In this document: positions 56,787 through 64,000 of the stretch, piece after piece
Position numbering within the stretch: the first letter of the stretch is position 1
Layout of the letters: each line of letters begins with the position of its first letter
DNA from: Thermodesulfovibrio sp. 3462-1
GTDB lineage: Bacteria > Nitrospirota > Thermodesulfovibrionia > Thermodesulfovibrionales > Thermodesulfovibrionaceae
Length of the DNA stretch: 64,000 nucleotides
Reading direction: 5' to 3'
Assembly: GCF_040451425.1 (NCBI RefSeq)
Contig: NZ_CP144374.1
Coordinates: forward strand, 1,404,501-1,468,500
Position numbers and translations under genes: made by a program
The notes under the pieces: generated by a model
What the model saw: the letters and a program-made list of their open reading frames with translations, nothing else
Told to the model about the DNA's origin: nothing
The model's database searches: none

Positions 56787-57285
56787 AAAATTAATTACAA
56801 TTTCAGCTTTAATACTGGTTGCAATATTAACGACTATAGTTTATTTCACTTTATTTAAACACGAGAAAAAAACTTTTGAAAAATTTCAAACAGAGCAAGC
56901 CATGGTAAACTTTAAAATATACCTGCCTTCTTCAAATTCTATAGTTATAAAAGAAATATATCTCGAGAAAGAAAGCTCAGAGTTAAAAAATATTGAAAGA
57001 ATTCTTGAAATTTTTTTATCAGAACTACCTTCAAAAGAAACGAAAATTCTTGGCATATACAGAGACAAAGAAAATGTCGTTTATATAGATTTATCAAAAA
57101 ATTTTGCCATACCTCAAAGTATGCTTGAGGAGTATTTTTTGCTCAAATCCCTCTATAAAACATTAAAAGAGAACTTTCCGTGGATAAAAGATATTAAAAT
57201 ATTGATAGAAAGCCGAGAAATTGAAACTATATCAGGACATATCTCAATTGCATCATCTTTAAAAGAAGCAGTGGAGGAAAATTAA
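56779..57285 (+). CDS. GerMN-domain protein
   Basis: This is a 168-residue membrane-anchored protein from the ATG at 56779, with a helix at 5-25 and a GerMN domain (VNFKIYLPSSNSI, then YIDLSKNF). GerMN domains are found in GerM and LpqB-type proteins, commonly with murI and rph. Its function is not established. It starts inside the amidase stop region and its stop overlaps murI by one base. Confidence 0.8.
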   Translation: MNKKLITISALILVAILTTIVYFTLFKHEKKTFEKFQTEQAMVNFKIYLPSSNSIVIKEIYLEKESSELKNIERILEIFLSELPSKETKILGIYRDKENVVYIDLSKNFAIPQSMLEEYFLLKSLYKTLKENFPWIKDIKILIESREIETISGHISIASSLKEAVEEN

Positions 57286-58091
57286 TGCAAGAAAAACCGA
57301 TAGGTATTTTTGACTCTGGAATTGGAGGCTTAACAGTTTTAAAAGAAATTGCAAAGCTACTTCCAAATGAAAACCTCATGTATCTTGGTGATACTGCACG
57401 AGTTCCCTATGGAATTCGTTCTGCTGAAACTGTTATTAAATATTCTCTTGAATGTGCAAGCTTTCTTTTTAAAAAAGAGATTAAAATGCTTGTCGTGGCT
57501 TGTAATACCTCTTCATCTGTAAGCCTTGAAATTCTGAGAGAAAAATTACCAGTACCTGTTATTGGTGTTATTGAACCCGGAGTTAGGGCAGCATTAAAAG
57601 TTACAAAAAACGGCAAAATCGGCATAATTGGAACAGAAGCAACTATTCAGAGTGAAGCCTATCCTAAAAAAATTAAGACACTAAAACCCGATACAGAGGT
57701 TATTTCAAAAGCCTGTCCTTTATTCGTTCCATTAGTGGAAGAAGGAATTTTAGAGGGAAGCATTGCAGAACTGGTAGTTGAAAAATATCTTAAAGATTTG
57801 AAACACAGTGGAATTGACACTTTAATTCTCGGTTGCACCCATTATCCTTTGCTAAAAAAAACTATTCAGAAATATATGGAAGGAATAAGGCTTGTGGATT
57901 CCGCTCAGGAAATTGCTCTGGAAGTAAAAAATCTACTTATCCATCAAGAGCTTATAAATAAAAGCTCTGAGCATGGTTTAAAAACCTTTTATGTAACTGA
58001 TTCACCAGAGAGATTTAAAAAGATAGGTGAAATATTTTTAAACTATGAAATTAACAATATTTTTAAAGTATCTCTTGAGGAGGAAAAGTAA
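57285..58091 (+). CDS. murI: Glutamate racemase
   Basis: MurI, 268 residues, makes D-glutamate for peptidoglycan. The two catalytic cysteines are in VACNTSS and LGCTHYPLL, and the N-terminal IGIFDSGIGGLTVLKE is characteristic. It overlaps the GerMN gene by one base and abuts rph directly at 58092. The order murI-rph is common in Firmicutes and Nitrospirota-like genomes. Confidence 0.95.
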   Translation: MQEKPIGIFDSGIGGLTVLKEIAKLLPNENLMYLGDTARVPYGIRSAETVIKYSLECASFLFKKEIKMLVVACNTSSSVSLEILREKLPVPVIGVIEPGVRAALKVTKNGKIGIIGTEATIQSEAYPKKIKTLKPDTEVISKACPLFVPLVEEGILEGSIAELVVEKYLKDLKHSGIDTLILGCTHYPLLKKTIQKYMEGIRLVDSAQEIALEVKNLLIHQELINKSSEHGLKTFYVTDSPERFKKIGEIFLNYEINNIFKVSLEEEK

Positions 58092-58802
58092 ATGAGGCCT
58101 GATGGACGAAAAAATGATGAACTCAGAAGTTTAAAAATTGAAAAGAACTTTATTAAAAACGCTGATGGTTCAGTTTTAATTGAACTTGGTAATACAAGAG
58201 TAATATGCACAGCATCAATAGAAAATAAAGTTCCACCTTTTTTAAAGGATCAGAAAAAAGGATGGATCACAGCTGAGTACGGAATGCTTCCTCGGTCAAC
58301 TCCAGTAAGAATGTTAAGAGAGTCCACTGCTGGCAGAGTTGGTGGAAGAACTCATGAAATTCAAAGACTCATTGGAAGATCATTGAGAGCAGTTGTTGAC
58401 CTTGAAAAACTTGGAGAAAGAACAATATGGATTGACTGCGATGTTATTGAAGCTGATGGAGGAACCCGAACAGCCTCAATAACTGGTGGGTATTTAGCTT
58501 TAAGAGAAGCTATTAAAAAAGCAATGAATGCTGGAATGATTACTGAAGATCCTTTGAAAGACAGTGTTGCTGCTATAAGTGTTGGAATAGTCTCAGGTGA
58601 ACCCCGCCTTGACCTCTGCTATCAGGAAGACTCTCAGGCAGAGGTTGACATGAATATAGTGATGACAGGGTCTGGAAAGTTTGTAGAAATTCAGGGAACA
58701 GCAGAATTAATGCCTTTTTCTAAGGAAAATCTGCTTCAACTAATTTCTCTGGCAGAAAAAGGAATAAGGGAGTTATTAAGGCTTATAAATGCTCTTGATT
58801 GA
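58092..58802 (+). CDS. rph: RNase PH
   Basis: RNase PH, 236 residues, trims the 3' ends of tRNA by phosphorolysis. [11 protein letters not shown], the EYGMLPRST phosphate site, GRSLRAVVD and the [16 protein letters not shown] core are intact. The length is standard. It starts immediately after the murI stop and overlaps the next gene by 4 bp. Confidence 0.95.
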   Translation: MRPDGRKNDELRSLKIEKNFIKNADGSVLIELGNTRVICTASIENKVPPFLKDQKKGWITAEYGMLPRSTPVRMLRESTAGRVGGRTHEIQRLIGRSLRAVVDLEKLGERTIWIDCDVIEADGGTRTASITGGYLALREAIKKAMNAGMITEDPLKDSVAAISVGIVSGEPRLDLCYQEDSQAEVDMNIVMTGSGKFVEIQGTAELMPFSKENLLQLISLAEKGIRELLRLINALD

Positions 58803-59455
58803 GTATGTATCATGTATTGATACTGCATTTTGATGATACATACTTTTATCAGCGCAATTTAAGAAAAAAAGCTTTTGCAGAGATAGATCTGCGCTCTCTT
58901 AAAGAGACAAAATTCATGTGTCCTGAAGATCGTCTGAAACTTATTGAAAAAAGAATTCCTCTACATCAGTCTTTAATAACTTTTATCGGTAAAGGAGATT
59001 ATCATTACATCTCCTTTCTTTTTCTTAAAAGAATAAAAGAACACTTTGCCCTTTTAGTCATTGATAATCATCTTGATATGAGAGCCTTTAATGGAGATAT
59101 TATAAGATGTGATTCATGGATTTACAGGGCAGGTTTTCTTAAAAATCTTAAAGAAATCTTTTACATAAACTCTTCAAACATTGGAAAAATCTTTGAAGTA
59201 AAACTTCCAATTTATTTGAGCATAGACAAGGACATAATTGATAAAAAACATTTAAATACAAGATGGACACAAGGCAGTATATCTCCACAACAACTTTTTA
59301 ATTTTTTATTTAACCTTCTTTCTAATAACAAAATAATTGCTGCAGATATCTGTGGAGAACCAGAGCTTGATATAGAAGAATTAAGAAAAAGTGAAAAAAT
59401 TAATCTCAAGATTGTTGAAATTTTACAATCATTAAAAATGAAAAAATCCGCATAA
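58799..59455 (+). CDS. Ureohydrolase-fold (arginase-like) protein
   Basis: This is a 218-residue protein of the arginase/agmatinase superfamily. The metal ligands are recognisable: GKGDYHYI (H69), DNHLDM (D89, H91, D93) and SIDKDIID (D143, D145). The C-terminal segment GSISPQQL and ICGEPEL fit the fold. It is shorter than true arginases (about 290-300), and substrate residues around the guanidino pocket are not conserved, so the reaction is unknown. It overlaps rph by 4 bp. Confidence 0.7.
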   Translation: MSMYHVLILHFDDTYFYQRNLRKKAFAEIDLRSLKETKFMCPEDRLKLIEKRIPLHQSLITFIGKGDYHYISFLFLKRIKEHFALLVIDNHLDMRAFNGDIIRCDSWIYRAGFLKNLKEIFYINSSNIGKIFEVKLPIYLSIDKDIIDKKHLNTRWTQGSISPQQLFNFLFNLLSNNKIIAADICGEPELDIEELRKSEKINLKIVEILQSLKMKKSA

Positions 59456-59479
59456 TTTACTAAAATTAACTTAATCATA

Positions 59480-59485
59480 TATAAT
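59480..59485 (+). promoter_or_regulatory. -10 element of rpiB, 7 nt before the start codon
   Basis: A perfect TATAAT at 59480-59485 with a poor -35 (TTACTA, 17 nt upstream) is 7 nt from the rpiB ATG at 59493. Transcripts from it would be leaderless. Confidence 0.5.
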
Positions 59486-59492
59486 ACTCAAC

Positions 59493-59945
59493 ATGAAGGT
59501 TGCGATTGGGTCTGATCATGCAGGTTTTGAATTAAAAGAAACTGTCTCCCATATGCTGAAAAACATAGGATACGAAGTTGTTGATATGGGCACAGGCTCC
59601 TCATGCTCTGTTGATTATCCAGACTATGCAGAGGCTGTTGCAAAAGCTGTATCTGAGGGTGCTGTTGAAAGGGGAATTCTGATATGTGGCACTGGTATAG
59701 GCATGTCAATTGTTGCAAATAAGTTTAAAAATGTCCGAGCAGCTCTCTGTAACGATCTTTTTACAGCAAAGATGTCAAGACTTCACAATGATGCCAACAT
59801 TCTCTGCATTGGCGGAAGAGTTGTAGGAAAAGACCTTGCAATGGAAATAGTAAATGTCTGGTTTAACACTTCTTTTGAAGGTGGAAGACACATAAGAAGG
59901 CTTGAAAAAATAAATCTTATAGAAAGGAAGGTTCTTGATAAATGA
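59493..59945 (+). CDS. rpiB: Ribose-5-phosphate isomerase B
   Basis: RpiB, 150 residues, interconverts ribose-5-phosphate and ribulose-5-phosphate. [26 protein letters not shown] and the catalytic [14 protein letters not shown] are intact. It overlaps glyA by 4 bp (ATGA). The rpiB-glyA pair is common in anaerobes and Firmicutes. A TATAAT lies 7 nt before its ATG. Confidence 0.93.
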   Translation: MKVAIGSDHAGFELKETVSHMLKNIGYEVVDMGTGSSCSVDYPDYAEAVAKAVSEGAVERGILICGTGIGMSIVANKFKNVRAALCNDLFTAKMSRLHNDANILCIGGRVVGKDLAMEIVNVWFNTSFEGGRHIRRLEKINLIERKVLDK

Positions 59946-61180
59946 AATGGAAATCTTTAAAAGACACTGATCCCGAAATTTATTCATTAATACTTAAGGA
60001 AAAAAAGAGAGAAAACAACAAAATCCTTATGATTGCTTCAGAAAATTATGCAAGTAAAGCGGTTATGGAAGCTCAGGGCTGTCTTTTTACAAATAAATAT
60101 GCTGAAGGATATCCTGGCAGAAGATATTATGGAGGTTGCGAATATGCTGATGAGGTTGAAAGACTTGCTCAAGAAAGATGTAAGCAACTTTTTAATGCTC
60201 AGCATGTAAATGTTCAACCCCACTCTGGCACACAGGCAAACATGGCTGTTTATTTTGCTATGCTTCAACCTGGAGACACAATAATGGGAATGAGTCTTCC
60301 TCATGGTGGACATTTATCCCATGGTTCAGCTGTAAATTTTACAGGAAAACTTTATAAAACCGTATTTTATGGAGTAAATAAAGACACTGGTTACATTGAC
60401 ATGGAGGAAGTTCGCAAACTTGCTCATGAACATAAACCTAAAATAATTATCACTGGTGCGAGTGCATATCCAAGAATTATTGATTTTAAAGCATTTGCTG
60501 AAATAGCAAAAGAAGTGAATGCCTACTTGATGGCAGACATTGCTCATATAGCTGGACTGGTTGCTACAGGAATTCATCCTTCTCCTGTTCCCTATTCTGA
60601 TTTTATAACAACAACAACTCATAAAACTCTTAGAGGACCAAGAGGCGGTATTGTTATGTGTAAAGCTGATTATGCAAAAGCTATTGATAAAGCAGTTTTC
60701 CCAGGGATTCAGGGTGGTCCCCTTGTTCATGTAATTGCAGCTAAAGCTGTTGCCTTTAAAGAAGCTCTAACAGAGGAATTTAAAGAATATCAGAAAAAAG
60801 TTGTAAAAAATGCAAAAACCCTTGCAGAGGCATTAAAAAGAAGAGATTTTAAATTAGTCTCTGATGGAACAGACAACCATTTGATGCTTGTTGACCTTAC
60901 TAATTTTAACATTACAGGGAAAGAAGCTGAAGAAGCTCTTGATAAAGCTGGTATAACTGTAAATAAGAACACCATTCCCTTTGACACAAAGCCTCCAACA
61001 GTTACTTCTGGTATAAGAATAGGCACTCCATGTGTAACAACAAGAGGAATGGGAGAAGAAGAAATGGAAGAAATTGCTGAAATTATTGAAAAAATCATAA
61101 AAAACATCAAGAATGAATCAGTAATAAAAGACATGAAAAAAAGGGTAGAGAGGCTCTGTAAAAGATTTCCAATTTATTGA
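59942..61180 (+). CDS. glyA: Serine hydroxymethyltransferase
   Basis: GlyA, 412 residues, makes glycine and 5,10-methylene-THF from serine. The PLP lysine is in [13 protein letters not shown], and the N-terminal MIASENYAS and the [11 protein letters not shown] signatures are intact. Length is standard. Its product feeds the same folate pool used by MetVF at the window start. The 3' end overlaps the convergent tadA by 7 bp. Confidence 0.96.
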   Translation: MKWKSLKDTDPEIYSLILKEKKRENNKILMIASENYASKAVMEAQGCLFTNKYAEGYPGRRYYGGCEYADEVERLAQERCKQLFNAQHVNVQPHSGTQANMAVYFAMLQPGDTIMGMSLPHGGHLSHGSAVNFTGKLYKTVFYGVNKDTGYIDMEEVRKLAHEHKPKIIITGASAYPRIIDFKAFAEIAKEVNAYLMADIAHIAGLVATGIHPSPVPYSDFITTTTHKTLRGPRGGIVMCKADYAKAIDKAVFPGIQGGPLVHVIAAKAVAFKEALTEEFKEYQKKVVKNAKTLAEALKRRDFKLVSDGTDNHLMLVDLTNFNITGKEAEEALDKAGITVNKNTIPFDTKPPTVTSGIRIGTPCVTTRGMGEEEMEEIAEIIEKIIKNIKNESVIKDMKKRVERLCKRFPIY

Positions 61181-61638
61181 TTTCTCAATTCCTTAAAAAA
61201 TCTCTGCAAAACAGCACGGCATTCTTCTTCAAGAATGCCTGATGTGATTTCAACCTGATGATTTAGTCTTGGATCCTGAAGAATTCTGTATAAACTTACG
61301 GCTCCTCCACCTTTTGGATCACTACATCCATAGACAACTCTTTTTATTCTTGCATGAACTATAGCACCAGAACACATTATACATGGCTCTTTTGTTACAT
61401 AAAGAGTTGCCTCTGTAAGTCTCCATGCACCAAAAACATTTGCTGCCTGCTTGATTGCCAGCATTTCTGCATGGGCAGTAGGATCATGGGTTGTTTCTTT
61501 TATGTTATGAGCTCTTGCAACAATTTCACCATTCAAAACAATAACAGCACCAACAGGAACTTCACCTAATGCATATGCCTTTTCCGCTTCTTTTAACGCT
61601 TCCTTCATGAAATATTCGTCAGAAGCCAGTTCGTCCAC
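61174..61638 (-). CDS. tadA: tRNA-specific adenosine deaminase
   Basis: TadA, 154 residues, converts A34 to inosine in tRNA-Arg(ACG). The zinc site is HAEMLAI with PCIMCSGA, and the N-terminal [16 protein letters not shown] resembles E. coli TadA. Its start at 61638 overlaps hypB by 34 bp; an internal ATG at 61608 would reduce that to 4 bp but loses the conserved DEYF part. Confidence 0.92.
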   Translation of the reverse strand: MDELASDEYFMKEALKEAEKAYALGEVPVGAVIVLNGEIVARAHNIKETTHDPTAHAEMLAIKQAANVFGAWRLTEATLYVTKEPCIMCSGAIVHARIKRVVYGCSDPKGGGAVSLYRILQDPRLNHQVEITSGILEEECRAVLQRFFKELRNQ

Positions 61639-62252
61639 TCATCAATACCCTGCCCTGTTTTGCATGATACTTCAAATATCTTTATATTTGGATTGAGAAA
61701 TTGGGCATCCTTTTTGATTTTATCAATGCTTACATCAAGTAAATCTCTGAGGTCAATTTTGTTAATAATCAAAACAGAGGATTCCTGAAACATGAGAGGA
61801 TATTTAAGAGGTTTGTCATCTCCCTCAGTAAGACTCAAAATCATTACTTTAACATCTTCTCCAACTTTAAATTCTGCAGGACATACAAGATTTCCCACAT
61901 TTTCAATAAATAAAACATCCAGATCTTTAAGTGGTAGCTCTTTAGCTGCATCAGCTATCATGTTTGCATCAAGATGGCACGCACCTTCTGTATTGATTTG
62001 AACAACAGGAACACCAAGGCGATCAATTCTTTCAGCATCTCGAGTTCCTGTTATATCACCTTCAATAACACCAACTCTTACTTTATCCTTGATTGCTGCA
62101 ATTGTTCTCTCAAGTAAAGAAGTTTTCCCCGCACCAGGAGAACTCATGAGATTTATTACATAAACCCCTGCTTCTTTAAACATTTTTTTGTTTTCTTCTG
62201 CTATTCTCTCATTTGCATCAAGAATTTTTGTTGTCAACTTAACTTTCATCAC
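61605..62252 (-). CDS. hypB: Hydrogenase nickel incorporation GTPase HypB
   Basis: HypB, 215 residues, hydrolyses GTP to deliver nickel into NiFe hydrogenases. The P-loop is SSPGAGKTSLLERT, with EGDITGTRDAERI and the C-H metal site GACHLDANM, and NKIDLRDLL for guanine. There is no His-rich nickel storage tail. It overlaps hypA by 14 bp. hypCDEF are not in the window. Confidence 0.93.
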   Translation of the reverse strand: MMKVKLTTKILDANERIAEENKKMFKEAGVYVINLMSSPGAGKTSLLERTIAAIKDKVRVGVIEGDITGTRDAERIDRLGVPVVQINTEGACHLDANMIADAAKELPLKDLDVLFIENVGNLVCPAEFKVGEDVKVMILSLTEGDDKPLKYPLMFQESSVLIINKIDLRDLLDVSIDKIKKDAQFLNPNIKIFEVSCKTGQGIDEWTNWLLTNIS

Positions 62253-62595
62253 TGACCTCCATTTCAGTTATATTAAGTTCTTTACCTGAAATCAAATTTA
62301 TTGAGAAACTGCCACAGTATGGGCATTCAAAAATAATATAATTTTCGTTACTTTCAAACTCTTTCCCACAGTCCTTACAAACTCCTCTCACAGGAAGTTC
62401 CTCAATTATCAGTGTGGCATTCTTTGCAATTGTGTCTTCTTTTAGGACATTAAAGGCGAAAAGCAGAGCATCAGTCATTACGCCTGTTGCTCTGCCTACT
62501 ACAACTTTTATTGTCTCTATCTTACTGTATCCATTTTTAGAACACTCATTCACTGCAATATTGAGCAATTCATAGGCAATGGATGCCTCATGCAT
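62239..62595 (-). CDS. hypA: Hydrogenase nickel incorporation protein HypA
   Basis: HypA, 118 residues, is a nickel chaperone. The N-terminal Met-His-Glu nickel site (MHEASIAYELL) and the zinc site CKDC and CPYC are intact. It overlaps hypB by 14 bp and the YtxH gene by one base. It would serve the MvhA enzyme at 39.8-41.3 kb. Confidence 0.93.
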   Translation of the reverse strand: MHEASIAYELLNIAVNECSKNGYSKIETIKVVVGRATGVMTDALLFAFNVLKEDTIAKNATLIIEELPVRGVCKDCGKEFESNENYIIFECPYCGSFSINLISGKELNITEMEVSDES

Positions 62596-62912
62596 CAGCT
62601 TTCTTGCTCCTTATCTTTGGAAAGTTCCTTTTCATAAACTTCTTTCCCTGCTTCAACTGCTTTTGTAATAGCTGATTTTTTCTCTTCAAGAGTTTCTTTA
62701 GCTTTATCAAGAGTTGAAGCTATCTTTTCTTTGGCTTCCTTTATATAGGAAGTTGCCTTTTCCTTTACATCTTCTGCTGTCTCTTTAATCTTAGTTCTTG
62801 TTTCCCTTCCTGACTGTGGAGCTAAAATCAAAGCCAGGCCTGCTCCTACAATACCACCAAGCAAAAAGGATAAAAATACTGATTTTGCACTAAAACCTCT
62901 TTCCTCATCCAT
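62595..62912 (-). CDS. YtxH-domain protein
   Basis: This 105-residue protein has an N-terminal glycine-rich membrane segment (SFLLGGIVGAGLALILAPQSGRETR), the YtxH signature. A charged coiled coil with Lys/Glu/Ala repeats follows. YtxH proteins are small, stress-linked and of unknown function. It overlaps hypA by one base and is 2 nt from the DUF948 gene. Confidence 0.85.
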   Translation of the reverse strand: MDEERGFSAKSVFLSFLLGGIVGAGLALILAPQSGRETRTKIKETAEDVKEKATSYIKEAKEKIASTLDKAKETLEEKKSAITKAVEAGKEVYEKELSKDKEQES

Positions 62913-62914
62913 TT

Positions 62915-63322
62915 TTATTTACCTCCTTTCTTTAAGTTTTCTAAAAAAACATTAGCTGCCACAGTTGCTGCTGTTTTCAATGCACTGGTTCTTAAAGAAA
63001 CCGAACTCTTTAGCTTTTGAACAGTTGTTAAAACTTCAGAAATAATAAAACTCAATTTTTCTATAGCTTCTGAAAGTTCTCTCACCTTGCGGGTCACTTC
63101 ATTTACATCATCAACAGAACTCTTTACACCCTGAATAACCTTCTCAGTCTCTAAAATTGCAGGATCTAACTTCGTTTTTGTTGAATTGATAAATTCTTTG
63201 ATAGCATTTATACCTCTTCTTAATTCAATTGCTACCACAATAAGAAAAATAAGTGCAGAAATCAGACTCACTGTAGCAAGAAAATATCCAATGCTCAACA
63301 GAATTATTAGAGTCTCATTCAT
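62915..63322 (-). CDS. DUF948-domain membrane protein
   Basis: This 135-residue protein has one N-terminal membrane helix (residues about 8-30) and a long charged helical region resembling DUF948 and methyl-accepting-like coiled coils. Function is unknown. DUF948 and YtxH genes commonly occur together, as here (2 nt apart), which supports both calls. Confidence 0.8.
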   Translation of the reverse strand: MNETLIILLSIGYFLATVSLISALIFLIVVAIELRRGINAIKEFINSTKTKLDPAILETEKVIQGVKSSVDDVNEVTRKVRELSEAIEKLSFIISEVLTTVQKLKSSVSLRTSALKTAATVAANVFLENLKKGGK

Positions 63323-63358
63323 TTTTCCCTCCTTTTTTAAAGGATAACATTTTAGCCA

Positions 63359-63934
63359 TTACTGGAGCAAATTTTTAATCTGCTTTCTGGCATAAAAAAT
63401 TCTTTGAATTACTGTTATCCAACTAAGAATTGTAAGAATAACCAATACAGGATAAAGCAAGCCTGTTAAACATCCAAAAGCGAGTGAAATCAGTCTTTCA
63501 GGCCTTTCTATTATGCCTACACTGCAGCATACTCCTACTGCCTCTGCCCTTGCTCGGACATATGATATTAAAAAAGAGGCTATCATACATAATACAGTAA
63601 CAATAAAAGCAACCTCGTCATTAAGTCTGAAAAAATACCACGATATTCCGAGAAATATAAATCCATCGGCAATTCTATCAAAGGTAGAGTCAAGAAGTGC
63701 ACCAAATCTGGTTGCTCTTCCATTAACTCTGGCAACTATTCCATCAATAAGGTCAAAGGCTCCTCCAGCAAGTATAAAAATTCCTCCCAGAAAGAGATTA
63801 AAGGGGATTATAAATCCTGATGATGATGTAATAAGCATTCCTATAAAAGTAATAACATTTGGATTAACAGGTAAGGCTTTTGCTAAAGGTGTTAATGGTT
63901 TGTCTAAAAAATGACTGAATTTTTCACTGAGCAA
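63359..63934 (-). CDS. CDP-alcohol phosphatidyltransferase
   Basis: This is a 191-residue membrane enzyme with about five or six helices. It has the family motif DLIDGIVAR, then G-ALLDSTFDR, the D-x2-DG-x2-AR-x8-G-x3-D-x3-D active site. It transfers a phosphatidyl group from CDP-diacylglycerol to an alcohol; PgsA and archaetidylinositol phosphate synthase-like forms are possible. The TTG start at 63934 overlaps the next upstream reading frame end by few bases. Confidence 0.88.
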   Translation of the reverse strand: MLSEKFSHFLDKPLTPLAKALPVNPNVITFIGMLITSSSGFIIPFNLFLGGIFILAGGAFDLIDGIVARVNGRATRFGALLDSTFDRIADGFIFLGISWYFFRLNDEVAFIVTVLCMIASFLISYVRARAEAVGVCCSVGIIERPERLISLAFGCLTGLLYPVLVILTILSWITVIQRIFYARKQIKNLLQ

Positions 63935-63935
63935 G

Positions 63936-64000
63936 TTATCGTTCCCTCTTGCCTTCTATAAACTCCTCCAACATAGTTCTTGCCACTTCGTCAGGATATT
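63936..64000 (-). CDS. 3' end of an unidentified gene, partial
   Basis: The last 21 codons of a minus-strand frame (YPDEVARTMLEEFIEGKRER, then TAA at 63938-63936) run off the window. It is just upstream of the CDP-alcohol transferase and likely in its operon. The visible part is too short to assign. Confidence 0.5.
   Translation of the reverse strand, partial: YPDEVARTMLEEFIEGKRER

Noticed and set aside
1-64000. CRISPR array, prophage or plasmid-type origin
   Set aside because: No regularly spaced direct repeats with unique spacers, phage structural genes or dnaA/replication initiator genes are visible; the only arrays are the short 10-nt repeats.

Overview
The window comes from an AT-rich, anaerobic, hydrogen- and sulfur-metabolising bacterium. 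It combines a methanogen-type HdrABC/MvhADG electron-bifurcating complex, a MetV-MetF pair, c-type cytochromes, a TauE-type sulfite exporter and an archaeal-looking family B DNA polymerase with ordinary bacterial housekeeping genes. This fits a thermophilic sulfate reducer such as Thermodesulfovibrio (Nitrospirota). The assignment is inferred from gene content only; no 16S rRNA is present.

Layout. 1-6225 (+): metV-metF, a GspE/PilB ATPase, nadB and pyk, tightly packed. 6220-9175: a LysR regulator diverges from a CsoR-family repressor, an FmdB-type zinc ribbon and a Tat-exported iron-sulfur/cytochrome b fusion. 9573-10634: tRNA-Arg, tRNA-His and a frame-disrupted CBS-GGDEF gene. 10557-14167 (-): DUF488, nitroreductase, and the muropeptide-recycling pair ampG-nagZ. 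14261-18805 (-): a redox-sensing cluster of a tetraheme cytochrome, a hybrid kinase with its own CXXCH motif, a response regulator and a receiver-kinase. 18844-21602: ymdB, rny, a 16-bp inverted repeat, 6S RNA, then divergent polB. 23946-37371 (-): one long information-processing block, tRNA-Thr-Tyr-Gly-Thr, tuf, rpmG, tRNA-Trp, secE, nusG, rplKAJL, rpoBC and a Mut7-C protein. 37439-39292 (+): a CBS protein and a broken DUF47/PiT phosphate pair. 39278-46145 (-): hdrA-hdrC-hdrB-mvhD-mvhG-mvhA and a maturation protease. 46260-47918: a transposase relic, tRNA-Leu, an 11-C tract and a PAS kinase. 48000-54590 (-): UspA, a sugar epimerase, der, an NtrY/NtrX-like pair and DUF4390. 54672-61180 (+): a lipoprotein, TauE, an amidase, GerMN, murI, rph, a ureohydrolase-like protein, rpiB and glyA. 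61174-64000 (-): tadA, hypB, hypA, YtxH, DUF948 and a CDP-alcohol phosphatidyltransferase.

The strongest unusual signal is in mvhA. An in-frame TGA (41062-41064) falls exactly on the second cysteine of the N-terminal nickel-binding CGxC motif, the reading frame is open on both sides, and a hairpin starts 7 nt downstream. If decoded, this is a NiFe hydrogenase with selenocysteine at a bridging ligand, not at the C-terminal position of known NiFeSe enzymes. Other notable signals are: arrays of a 10-nt-period GTTCAACATT repeat at two places in the rpl-rpo operon sharing a 16-nt identical core; an intrinsic terminator for rpoC inside the next gene; a CsoR-like regulator with the Cys-Tyr-Cys pattern of persulfide sensors; a heme-sensing kinase next to a multiheme cytochrome; a poly-C tract upstream of a kinase promoter; and three frame-disrupted genes.

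Functionally, the hydrogenase parts are spread over the window: structural genes and protease at 39-46 kb, and nickel insertion proteins HypA/HypB at 62 kb. MvhADG-HdrABC would oxidise H2 and supply low-potential electrons. MetVF would use reductant in C1 metabolism, with glyA feeding the folate pool.
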